Assembly (NCBI GenBank): GCA_964510065.1
Contig: CAZEAC010000025.1
Coordinates: 1 to 63,565, forward strand
Source: CAZEAC01 sp964510065
Lineage (GTDB): Bacteria > Bdellovibrionota_C > UBA2361 > CAIXSY01
Direction: 5' to 3'
Length of the DNA: 63,565 nt
This document shows, in pieces, positions 53,047 through 60,799 of the stretch. The stretch's first letter is position 1. The number at the start of each line of letters is the position of its first letter. Both the position numbers and the translations under genes were made by a program. The notes beneath the pieces were generated by a model. That model did no database searches, had not been told where the DNA came from, and saw only the letters and a program-made list of their open reading frames with translations.

Positions 53047-53460
53047 TTAATACTCCATCTTATAATTGAAAGGTAAGAGCTCTGAAATAGGTACGGCCTT
53101 GAGCTTTCCCTCGATTTCCAAGATTACTTCAACGTCTGGGCAGTATTCGATAAGCAGCTGCCGGCAGTTCCCGCAAGGAGGCAATAGCGGGCATCCCTGA
53201 TCGGGGCCGCCCACCGCGGCAAGGGTTTTGAAGCCCGCTTCGCCGGCCGTCGCGCCTAAGCCGAGGAGCACCGCTTCAGCGCAGGGACCAAAACCGCAGT
53301 TAGCAAAAACGTTTACTCCCGCGATCAATTTATTTGCGCTAGTTCGCGCGGCTGCGGCAACGGTATGTCGTTCGAGAAGCGCGTCAAATCTTTTTGTAAT
53401 AAGCTCTTTGGCTGCGGCAACAATCGCCAGATCGGACTCTTGAATCTCTCGTGTTCTCAT
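53047..53460 (-). CDS. Blasticidin-S-deaminase-like cytidine deaminase
   Basis: The ATG at 53460 gives 137 residues, close to known blasticidin S deaminases (130-140). The zinc site is Cys60-Ala-Glu62 (PCAEAV) and Cys96/Cys99 (PCGNCRQ), that is, Cys instead of His as first ligand, as in the cytidine deaminase/BSD group. The rest follows the small deaminases closely: TVAAAARTSANKLIAGVNV, and the ending VPISELLPFNYK resembles the ending of the Bacillus BSR enzyme (I-E-E-L-I-P-L-K-Y). It would convert the 4-amino group of a cytosine moiety to a keto group, inactivating blasticidin-type antibiotics. It is the last gene of the seven-gene operon, so self-protection is the natural reading. Ordinary cytidine deaminase is the alternative. 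Confidence 0.85.
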   Translation of the reverse strand: MRTREIQESDLAIVAAAKELITKRFDALLERHTVAAAARTSANKLIAGVNVFANCGFGPCAEAVLLGLGATAGEAGFKTLAAVGGPDQGCPLLPPCGNCRQLLIEYCPDVEVILEIEGKLKAVPISELLPFNYKMEY

Positions 53461-53471
53461 ACTTAAGCTCT

Positions 53472-54758
53472 CTATTCGTCTTCCGCGTCTTCGCATAAGC
53501 GAGAGCGTGCACGAAACCAGTTATAAACCCGTTTCATGCGACTAGTCACCTCTCGTACTCCATTTCCTTCGATGTGGACGGTCACTGAGCTCAAGTGTGA
53601 AGCTCTGCTGACCTTGGTTCCGGTATCGTCCTGCTCCTTGGTCTTTATTCTTACGATACCCTCGAAATCGCGAAGCTCATGCTCCGAAGGAATGAACTCT
53701 TTCCGGGGCGGCAATAAAAGGTCACCCACATTACGCGCGCTTGATTGAGGAATGCGCGGTCTCTGGCCAAGATGTATGTCAATCAATGCCTTAAAAATAT
53801 CGAAGTTGTAGGTAAGCGAGTGATTGCTCGGTATCTCACAGCCGGCGAGGCGGTTTCCTACATCGCTCACCAACCATCGGCGGTCGCGGGAAAGGAAAAA
53901 CTCGGCATGCAGATATCCGGTGGTGATGCCAATGGCGTCAACAATACGTTGTGCAATCTGATGCGTATCAATCGGAAAACGCTCTTTCTCCTCCTCGCGC
54001 AGGGTAATATTGGCATTCATTGCTCCCTCGACAATTTGTAAAGGGGGGCACGGCATATACGATATAAAGTCCTTTAAGACCCTGCCTTTGTACACCAGTG
54101 CGCAGCATTCCCATTCTCGCCACGAGATATACTTCTCGACGATCCAGCGATCGGAGATCGTTGTCAAAGGAGAGCGCGGGAACTCGAACCGATGCGCTTC
54201 TTCCCGCGAAATCTTAAAAGTGTTGATCGTAGAAAAACCGTCTATCGGTTTCACGACCGCCGGCCAACCGAATTCATTACCGAAGTCAATGATATCGTTC
54301 GCGGTAGCGACTCGGCGAAAAGGCGCCACCGGCAATCCGGCCGCTAGGAGGCGCTCTTTTAACACTGCCTTGTTCCTTACCCGTTCAACGACCTCTTCGG
54401 ACAAGGCCTCCAGCGACAAGTGTCGCGCAAAAGCGTGCGCAAAGTGCTGTGTGGGCTCCGATGGATTAAGGAAACCATCGATAGTCAAATGGTTCTTCTG
54501 TTTCCACGCTTTAAACCGCGCCGCCTCGCCCGCGATATTTTTTCGCTCGGTCACCGTAAACACCGCATGCTTCGCGGTGTGCGCTTTCCAAAGAGATGGT
54601 AATTGTATGTCGCTGAATCGAAGTAAAATCGGCTTCACCTCGGGAGTGTTGACTACCGTCTTCGATAATTCAAACGGAAAATCATCCACGTAGAGAAGCG
54701 TTCGTTGGGGGCGGGCGCCACTCTCCTTTTTGAGCGTTGGCTCAACACGGCTGGGCAT
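53472..54758 (-). CDS. ATP-grasp ligase of the nucleoside cluster
   Basis: The 428-residue protein has an ATP-grasp fold. An N-terminal Rossmann-like part (about 1-120) is followed by NKAVLKERLLAAGLPVAPF, then PAVVKPIDGFSTINTFKIS (nucleotide-binding Lys in VVKP) and, near 300, LHAEFFLS with VSDVGNRLAG, the Mg-binding E...N block (the second acid is Asp). ATP-grasp enzymes join a carboxylate to an amine through an acyl phosphate. In this cluster the likely reaction is amide bond formation between an amino acid, probably the beta-amino acid from the KamA enzyme, and the amino sugar. It overlaps the aminotransferase stop by 17 bp and ends 11 bp before the deaminase. Confidence 0.85.
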   Translation of the reverse strand: MPSRVEPTLKKESGARPQRTLLYVDDFPFELSKTVVNTPEVKPILLRFSDIQLPSLWKAHTAKHAVFTVTERKNIAGEAARFKAWKQKNHLTIDGFLNPSEPTQHFAHAFARHLSLEALSEEVVERVRNKAVLKERLLAAGLPVAPFRRVATANDIIDFGNEFGWPAVVKPIDGFSTINTFKISREEAHRFEFPRSPLTTISDRWIVEKYISWREWECCALVYKGRVLKDFISYMPCPPLQIVEGAMNANITLREEEKERFPIDTHQIAQRIVDAIGITTGYLHAEFFLSRDRRWLVSDVGNRLAGCEIPSNHSLTYNFDIFKALIDIHLGQRPRIPQSSARNVGDLLLPPRKEFIPSEHELRDFEGIVRIKTKEQDDTGTKVSRASHLSSVTVHIEGNGVREVTSRMKRVYNWFRARSRLCEDAEDE

Positions 54759-55944
54759 ATTGATAGCTCTCTCTCTCGAATGACCTGTTCTTACCCCGCT
54801 TACATGCTTGCCACACCGCGCGTGACGCCACTTGAGCGAGCGAACGAATGGCTGTTTCAGAAAACTGCGGGGGAATTTGAATAGCGATGGTTCGCTCGAG
54901 CTTACGCCGGGTATTTTGAAACTTCCCGACTTTCTGGACTGCCACGTTTTTCAACGTCCACGGAAATCCATCGGCATAGATCGAGCGCCGATTTGCAATC
55001 ACCGGATTGTCCGGAAGAAAATAGCGATCGTAGGTCCAATACGGGACTCCAAGTTTTTCAAAAGTCGCTCTGCATCTCTCCCGGGATACCTGCGACGGCA
55101 TTTCAATCCGTAAGGTAAGTGGCAGACCATACGTGCTTCGCTCGATTACCGAAACGTTTTCGAGAGGAGCAATCTCGTCACGCAAAACCTTATAATTTTT
55201 GACGAGACGCGCCCGTATAGTATTAAAGCGGCGAACTTGCTGAAGCTGAATGGCCGCGACGAGTTCGTTGCCGATAAGATTCTCACCGTAGGCCGATCGC
55301 TCGTCCCAGGTCGGATATTTCCCTTGCGTGCGCCAGCTTCCATGATCGTGATAACTTCGGGCATTCGAATGGACGACTTCATGCTCGGTCGCGAAGATCC
55401 CGCCCGTCCCCGACGATAGAAGTTTATTATGCTGAAAACTAAACGCGGCCGCATGGACGTTGCTGCCCACGACGGATCCATCAGGTCGACGAGCACCGAT
55501 GCTTTGCGCGCAGTCTTCGATAACGATTCGGCGTGACGGCACCATCGCGCCGAAGCCGTCGAGATGAACGACGACGCACCGTTCGATATCGCTCGGAATT
55601 TCGTCGAGTTTCATTAATAGTGAGTCATCGACGTCGACAAGATGTGGAATCAAGCCGCACGACAATACCGCGCCTGCAGTCGCGACGAAGGAAACGGCGG
55701 GAATCGCTACGCGCTCGCCAATGACGGGTCGGGTTGTCAGTAGCGCCAGTCTGAGCGCGCTCGTACAATTTGGAGTAGCTAAGGCGTGCTTAACTTTGAA
55801 TTTCCGACAAAATGTCCTTTCGAGTACGTCGGCATTTGATTCTCCCGCGCGTTGGTAGCGAAACAAAATTTTCTCGGCGATGGTTTCATCAAGCCGCTGA
55901 TCATGGGAGATAAAATTGGCGCCGTAGGGAAGTTTTGTAAACAT
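54742..55944 (-). CDS. DegT/DnrJ/EryC1-type PLP sugar aminotransferase
   Basis: The 400-residue protein has the DegT fold with cofactor motifs: TPNCTSALRLAL (about 57-68, PLP phosphate), the pyridine-binding Asp144 in VIEDCAQSIGA, and the Schiff-base Lys174 in FSFQHNKLLSSGTGG. The last differs slightly from the usual FSFxxxKxxxxGEGG. Such enzymes aminate keto-sugars, using L-Glu or L-Gln. In the blasticidin pathway BlsH plays this part on the sugar C4'. Here it should act on the ketone produced after the radical SAM enzyme. The start overlaps the KamA stop (TAATG), so translation is coupled. Confidence 0.9.
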   Translation of the reverse strand: MFTKLPYGANFISHDQRLDETIAEKILFRYQRAGESNADVLERTFCRKFKVKHALATPNCTSALRLALLTTRPVIGERVAIPAVSFVATAGAVLSCGLIPHLVDVDDSLLMKLDEIPSDIERCVVVHLDGFGAMVPSRRIVIEDCAQSIGARRPDGSVVGSNVHAAAFSFQHNKLLSSGTGGIFATEHEVVHSNARSYHDHGSWRTQGKYPTWDERSAYGENLIGNELVAAIQLQQVRRFNTIRARLVKNYKVLRDEIAPLENVSVIERSTYGLPLTLRIEMPSQVSRERCRATFEKLGVPYWTYDRYFLPDNPVIANRRSIYADGFPWTLKNVAVQKVGKFQNTRRKLERTIAIQIPPQFSETAIRSLAQVASRAVWQACKRGKNRSFERESYQYAQPC

Positions 55945-57095
55945 TATACTTGCGAATCCTCCGCGAGTGCATCGGTAACATCGAGCACTTGCTTTCGGTA
56001 ATTAGTGGCTAAAAGTTTTCCATCTTTCTCCTCGAGAGCTTCCGAAGCGAGCGGAATCTTGCCGATACGCGTCGTGATAACGTACTGAGGCACAGAGAAT
56101 CCCGTTTCGAAGCCTCCGAGTGACTCCATAATTTCCCGTCCCTTTTTAAGAGTGGTCCTAAAGTGCGAAACACCTTTCACGTTATCGCAGTGGTACAAAT
56201 AATAGGGCCGTACGCGAATCGAGAGCAGCTTTTTATTAAGCGCCCTTATTATTTCCGGGTCGTCATTTACGCCTTTCAGCAGCACTGATTGGTTTTGGAC
56301 CGGAATCCCATGGCGCATAAGCCGATCAACCGCGGCCGCGCTGTCTGCGGTGATCTCTTTCGGGTGATTGAAGTGAGTGTTGAGCCACAATGGATGAAAT
56401 CGCGCGAGCATTGCGCACAGCTCGTCGGTGATCCGATAAGGAAGAAGCACGGGAAACCTACTTCCGATTCGAATAATATTTAGGTGAGGAACGGTCCGTA
56501 GCGCTTCAAGAATACGCTGCAAGCTAAGATCGCTCAAACTCAATGGATCTCCCCCGGTAAGAAGTACATCGTCGATTTCAGAGTGGTCACATAGATACTC
56601 GATATCGGCGGCAAGGGAACTTTGATATCCCTCGCCCCAATACGTCCCTTCGCTATCGGTCGTATGAAACTTGCGGGTGCAGTGACGGCAATAGACGGGG
56701 CAGGTATCCGACACCAACAAGATTGCCCGATTAGGATACTTGTGAATAACTCGCGCGGTCTTTCGGAACGAGATGTCGCCTACTGGATCTACTTCGCTGC
56801 TTTCCGACGGTCGGACTTCGCGCGGCGACGGTATTGCTTGTAAGCGAATCGGACAGCTGGGGTCATATCGATTCATAAGTGAGGCATAGTAGGGCGTCAC
56901 CTGCCATCGGTAACGTCCCTCCAGAGCGGAAATGGCGAAGGCTTCCTGGTCGTCCACCTCGATCCAGTCTCGTAAATGTTCGACGGTGCGAATCGCATTC
57001 CTGAGCTGCCATTTGTAGTCGTACCAGTCATGTGGAGCATTAGCCTCACGCGAAGCTCCACAAGCGGGTTGCTCGAGGGCGCTAGGTATTTGCAT
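55944..57095 (-). CDS. KamA-type amino acid 2,3-aminomutase (radical SAM, PLP)
   Basis: The ATG at 57095 is preferred over 57158: AAGGAG stands 7 bases before it. The 383-residue product has the radical SAM cluster Cys132-Cys136-Cys139 (CPVYCRHC, then TRKF), LLTGGDPLSL for SAM, and a PLP Lys at about 346 in RIGKIPLAS. KamA enzymes shift the alpha-amino group to the beta position. The lysine-contacting Asp of YxYxCD is kept (Asp304), but the second one (Asp of VxDxPGGGGKTP) is Thr341 and the glycine loop is shortened, so the substrate may differ from lysine (arginine, as for BlsG, is the obvious candidate). It overlaps the glycosyltransferase by 14 bp. Confidence 0.9.
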   Translation of the reverse strand: MQIPSALEQPACGASREANAPHDWYDYKWQLRNAIRTVEHLRDWIEVDDQEAFAISALEGRYRWQVTPYYASLMNRYDPSCPIRLQAIPSPREVRPSESSEVDPVGDISFRKTARVIHKYPNRAILLVSDTCPVYCRHCTRKFHTTDSEGTYWGEGYQSSLAADIEYLCDHSEIDDVLLTGGDPLSLSDLSLQRILEALRTVPHLNIIRIGSRFPVLLPYRITDELCAMLARFHPLWLNTHFNHPKEITADSAAAVDRLMRHGIPVQNQSVLLKGVNDDPEIIRALNKKLLSIRVRPYYLYHCDNVKGVSHFRTTLKKGREIMESLGGFETGFSVPQYVITTRIGKIPLASEALEEKDGKLLATNYRKQVLDVTDALAEDSQV

Positions 57096-58209
57096 AGAGA
57101 TCTCCTTGGGCCAATTTTTGAACATGGCGAGCAACTTGTGCCGCGCCACTTTTTCCAAACAGCGACTGAAAATTAGAGGTGAACGAACTGGACAATTTTG
57201 TGTTGTCGAGAACCGATCGGAGCCGCCGTTCGATTCGATCGTTTGCCGTTGACGAACGACTCAGAATATCAATTTGTGACTGAATATAATGCACGACAAA
57301 CTCTTCGCCGCGCTTGAGCTGCGCTTCTACGACGCTCCATTCGAGCGCGGGGGATTGCCAATCAACGATCTCTCCCGAGGTATAGGCCCGGAAAAATTGG
57401 GCGTTCCTATACTGGCTAAGATTCTGCGGCGGGAGCGCGACCGTGGGTACCTGTAGACCGGATGTCTCATACATCGTAGTAAGACCCGGCGAGGAAAGAA
57501 GCAGTCTGCTCTTCGCCACTAACATTAAGAATTGCTCATGCGCCATGGCTCGAAAGCAAACGCCCCCCTTGGCAGGTACCTCGACATCGCATGCCGCCTC
57601 GATGGCGGCCGAAGAGCCGGTGACCGTGATATTGTCGATACCGGCATCGAGTAGCACCCTGATTGCCGGAGGAATTACCAAACGCGCATAGGAGCTCTTA
57701 TTGGGCGTAGTCCAGTGAAGACCGCCTAAGTTGATGACCGCGTGATTTTCGCGGTTTTTTGGCACCACCAGAGATGCCGCGGGAACTATCGGTTCCACCC
57801 AATTGAGGTTCTTAATGCCGCGAATCTTGTTCCAGCAATGCTCCGGAAGCGCTCCGCACTGCTGCGCGCAATAGAGACTTACCTCACTTGGAATCTCGTC
57901 CTGCTCAGTCCAGAGAAATGGTAAACTGTCTATATAGACGGTGGGTACGCCGATTGCCTCCAATTGCCGGGCTAACGTCGGTTCTAGCACTACCACAGCC
58001 GCGTCAATCTTGGTCTCTTGGCAAAATCTCTCTAACGCTTCGGGAGAGTGTCCCGAGTAAAAGCCCGAAATCGGAAAATCACCGAATATCGTTGTGTCAA
58101 TTGAATTTTGGTAGATATACCACGACGCATCGGCAAGTGAGCGAATGACGGAGGCCAACTTGCCCGCGGGTCCCCATCCGAAATCAATCGCAGCGCCCAA
58201 TATTCGCAT
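57082..58209 (-). CDS. GT-B-like glycosyltransferase, candidate cytosylglucuronate synthase
   Basis: The 375-residue protein begins with a glycine-rich loop (ILGAAIDFGWGPAGKL, residues 3-18), typical of the acceptor half of GT-B transferases and of the opening of BlsD/MilC-type cytosylglucuronate synthases. The donor half has NITVTGSSAAIEAA and, near 250-275, LLSSPGLTTMYETSGLQVPTVALPP, a UDP-sugar-type segment. By position it would attach a UDP-sugar (perhaps UDP-glucuronate) to free cytosine. The assignment as cytosylglucuronate synthase comes from neighbours and overall appearance; homology search is needed to confirm. It starts 1 base after the radical SAM stop. Confidence 0.72.
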   Translation of the reverse strand: MRILGAAIDFGWGPAGKLASVIRSLADASWYIYQNSIDTTIFGDFPISGFYSGHSPEALERFCQETKIDAAVVVLEPTLARQLEAIGVPTVYIDSLPFLWTEQDEIPSEVSLYCAQQCGALPEHCWNKIRGIKNLNWVEPIVPAASLVVPKNRENHAVINLGGLHWTTPNKSSYARLVIPPAIRVLLDAGIDNITVTGSSAAIEAACDVEVPAKGGVCFRAMAHEQFLMLVAKSRLLLSSPGLTTMYETSGLQVPTVALPPQNLSQYRNAQFFRAYTSGEIVDWQSPALEWSVVEAQLKRGEEFVVHYIQSQIDILSRSSTANDRIERRLRSVLDNTKLSSSFTSNFQSLFGKSGAAQVARHVQKLAQGDLYANT

Positions 58210-58210
58210 G

Positions 58211-59179
58211 TTAGATGCTCCAATCGGGAAGGTCGCTGGCTTGGCTGTCCACTAGATTACTGTAGAAGGAAGCCGTAGTGCTGCAACCGATGCAGCGGCG
58301 TGGTCCGTGCTCATAATACCAGTCTCGTTGTGTCCTAATATCCTCGTCGTCGAGCACGAGGTGTGCCTTCGCCTTTCCAATACCGACTACCGAATCGCGG
58401 TGGGAAAGACAGCTGCAGGTAAAGGTATGCTTATGCTTGGGGTCCAAATACAAGACGTCTTGAACGACGTTGCAGTGCCGACCAAGCGGTCCCGGTGCCA
58501 CACCTTGATCAAAGTAAGCCCGACGCTGCTGTTCATCGGCGCCGAACCAGGGAACCCCTTGCGGCACAAGTCCCTTCGTCGAATCGAAAACCTCCATTCC
58601 AACTCTCAGAACGTCGGCCTCGTCCTCATAAATTAGACGCTCTTGCCCTTTTAACGTCGAAAGCTCCCATTGATCAACTTTTAGGTCGGTAAGGACCCTT
58701 TTTAAGCTCGGAATTTGACGATAGTTATGCGGTCCTACCACGGTATTCACTCGCACCATGATGCCTCGAGACTTTGCCAAGGCGATTCCCGAAGTCGCCG
58801 CCGCAAAAAGACCTGGCGCTTTTCGGAACGAATCATGTGAGAGCGCATCCTGTCCATCAATGCTCACCACTACCAACGACAGCCCGGCATCGACGAGCTG
58901 ATCTATACGTTTGGTCAATAAGAAGCCGTTGGTGATGAGTGAAGTAAGAAACCCCGCCGTCGTCGACATTCTTACGAGGTCGACAATGTCCCGGTGAAGC
59001 AGAGGCTCGCCGCCGGTGAATCGCACATATTTAACGTTCTCGGCACGCGCCTCTGGAATAAGCGTGGCCCAATCGGCGGTTGAAAAACGATATACGTCTT
59101 TCGAATGCGCGAACTCGCACATGAAGCAGCCGGCGTTACACGCCTCAAGTATTCTCACGTAAAGATATTTTGGTCTCAT
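58211..59179 (-). CDS. Radical SAM enzyme, BlsE-like candidate
   Basis: The 322-residue protein has the radical SAM motif Cys14-x3-Cys18-x2-Cys21 (CNAGCFMCEF), the GGEP motif in RFTGGEPLLHRD (SAM amino group), and a later Cys-rich C-terminal half (RHCNVVQ, TCSCLSH, RRCIGC) that could hold a second iron-sulfur cluster as in SPASM/twitch proteins. In blasticidin and mildiomycin clusters the BlsE/MilG enzyme acts on cytosylglucuronate; it has been described both as a decarboxylase and as a 1,2-diol dehydratase. Placement directly upstream of the glycosyltransferase and a DegT aminotransferase matches that logic. Without a search I cannot exclude another radical SAM family. Confidence 0.78.
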   Translation of the reverse strand: MRPKYLYVRILEACNAGCFMCEFAHSKDVYRFSTADWATLIPEARAENVKYVRFTGGEPLLHRDIVDLVRMSTTAGFLTSLITNGFLLTKRIDQLVDAGLSLVVVSIDGQDALSHDSFRKAPGLFAAATSGIALAKSRGIMVRVNTVVGPHNYRQIPSLKRVLTDLKVDQWELSTLKGQERLIYEDEADVLRVGMEVFDSTKGLVPQGVPWFGADEQQRRAYFDQGVAPGPLGRHCNVVQDVLYLDPKHKHTFTCSCLSHRDSVVGIGKAKAHLVLDDEDIRTQRDWYYEHGPRRCIGCSTTASFYSNLVDSQASDLPDWSI

Positions 59180-59217
59180 CCTCAGATCTCATTCAATAAT
59201 CATCGAGGACAACTATA

Positions 59218-60546
59218 TTATGAGTGTTCGATCAGCGAGGCCGCGCTAAAATCAGAGTTAGAGGCAACTCTCGCCGCGAGTTCGTCGTGCGGAGAATTAA
59301 TCAAATTGCAATCCGCGGCAAAGCCTTCCTTGACCCGGTACAAAAAGGGAAATTTATTTTGAGTAAGGTATTCGTGCAGCGGCGCTTTGTAATATTCGTT
59401 TTTGAGCGCGGGAGCGAGCCAGAGGAATTCTTGGACGACTTTAGGATCCAAAAACGGATAACGACATTCAATGCCGAAGGAGCCTCCCACAAACTCGTCT
59501 TTCGCGAGGTAGGCGCGTTGGCAGCCCCCGTGAAAATTCGGCCACTCATAGAGCTTTTCGGGAAAGATACCTCCAAAATGAGTGCCGCGATTGTTGAGAC
59601 AGTAGTCGGCTAAAATCTCGTCGGCACCTTGCCCACTCAAATATACTCGACGCCCTCGCTTTCTCGCATAGTCGAATATGTAGGCACCACCTATCGCTCC
59701 GCCACAGTCGAACATATTCTCGCACGCAAGCGGAAAGGGAACCTCGTCTTTGTAACTATACGGTTCACAAAAGGTTTCGAGGTGACGTCTGCAGTTATTA
59801 TATTCCGCATGACTCATGTAAAATAATTTCGAGCCCACTAACGCCTGTCGGGCTTTAAGAATGTCGAGATCCTCGCCTCCGCGAACAGAGTACGCCTCGA
59901 ATGGCAGGTTCATCTTTTTTAACGCGCAGGCAAGCGCGCCGCTATCGTACCCACTACTGAGACCAATAAAACAGTCTGTCGTGGCTCGCTTTCGAACCGC
60001 CATTTCGAACGCTGAAATCCAATCGTCGTGATTTGTCTTGTGCTGGTTATCGAAATCAAAAGACATCGAGTTGATTGTCTTTGTCGCCCCGCTTTTGAGC
60101 GAGGTCAATAGCACCGAGTTTTCTTTCAGCGCGGTACCTCCGAGACAACTTCGATAACTCGCGCAGGCGCAACCATTAAAGTAGAGAGGCTTAGTGCCGA
60201 AAGGGTCCGTTGCAAAAATCGCAATCTCTTGATGAAAGTCATAAAGCGCAATTGCATACTCGCCGTCGAGGTAACGAGTAAACTGCTCGCCATACTTCTT
60301 ATAAAGCGGAATGATGCTCTCGCCGTCGCTGCGCGTGTATGCCTGATTGTAGATCTCGCCGTTATAGACGCATACGATGTCGTCTTCGCAAAACGGTTGC
60401 GGGGTAAGTGCGCCAGTAATATGCAGCAGGTAATGATAAAAATCGAAACCGCACGCCGAATGTTTTGAACGTAGATCGGGCCCTCGATGTTTTACAAATT
60501 CTTCGTTAACGCTCTGACCTGTAGGACAGACAATAAAACCGCACAT
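59218..60546 (-). CDS. Asparagine-synthase-like amidotransferase
   Basis: The frame is open from 60633, but ATG 60546 with AAGGA upstream makes the protein start MCGF, so Cys2 is the N-terminal nucleophile. This gives 442 residues, shorter than AsnB. The glutaminase domain is complete (RGPD at 21-24, YNGEIYN at 61-67, DGEYA at 94-98). The synthetase domain has its PP-loop as SSGYDSG (197-203) in place of SGGLDSS, so ATP binding is likely. It probably forms a carboxamide from a carboxylate with glutamine as donor, possibly the sugar C6' carboxylate as in gougerotin. It is the first gene of the operon. Confidence 0.85.
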   Translation of the reverse strand: MCGFIVCPTGQSVNEEFVKHRGPDLRSKHSACGFDFYHYLLHITGALTPQPFCEDDIVCVYNGEIYNQAYTRSDGESIIPLYKKYGEQFTRYLDGEYAIALYDFHQEIAIFATDPFGTKPLYFNGCACASYRSCLGGTALKENSVLLTSLKSGATKTINSMSFDFDNQHKTNHDDWISAFEMAVRKRATTDCFIGLSSGYDSGALACALKKMNLPFEAYSVRGGEDLDILKARQALVGSKLFYMSHAEYNNCRRHLETFCEPYSYKDEVPFPLACENMFDCGGAIGGAYIFDYARKRGRRVYLSGQGADEILADYCLNNRGTHFGGIFPEKLYEWPNFHGGCQRAYLAKDEFVGGSFGIECRYPFLDPKVVQEFLWLAPALKNEYYKAPLHEYLTQNKFPFLYRVKEGFAADCNLINSPHDELAARVASNSDFSAASLIEHS

Positions 60547-60692
60547 CGCAATTCCTTCTCGAATATTTTTCGCGAATCTCTTTCGCGTTCCGTCGACATT
60601 ATGACTCAGGGCGCGCGCGTGAGCTTCCAGCAAGGATTCAGAAGACGTTTCAGTCCCGCGCGATTTTCTTGATCAGCGATACGCAAGTTTTT

Positions 60693-60788
60693 ATGATGAG
60701 GGCGAAAACATTCTCGCCATTGCGCGCGCTTGGAAAGCGTAACAAGACGAGCTCAAGCAAGCGAAGAAGGCGCCACTTCAAGGAGTGA
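60693..60788 (+). CDS. Possible 31-codon leader ORF before the ABC-F gene
   Basis: A short frame (ATG 60693, stop TGA 60786-60788) ends 11 bases before the ABC-F start. Its last codons are AAG GAG TGA, so they overlap the ribosome site of the ABC-F gene. It encodes a basic peptide (MMRAKTFSPLRALGKR and then SSSKRRRRHFK). ABC-F resistance genes are often induced through such leaders by ribosome stalling. A hairpin GGCGA...TCGCC is at 60701-60718. It may well be a chance frame; there is no clear Shine-Dalgarno site before it. Confidence 0.3.
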   Translation: MMRAKTFSPLRALGKRNKTSSSKRRRRHFKE

Positions 60789-60799
60789 GGGCAATTTAA

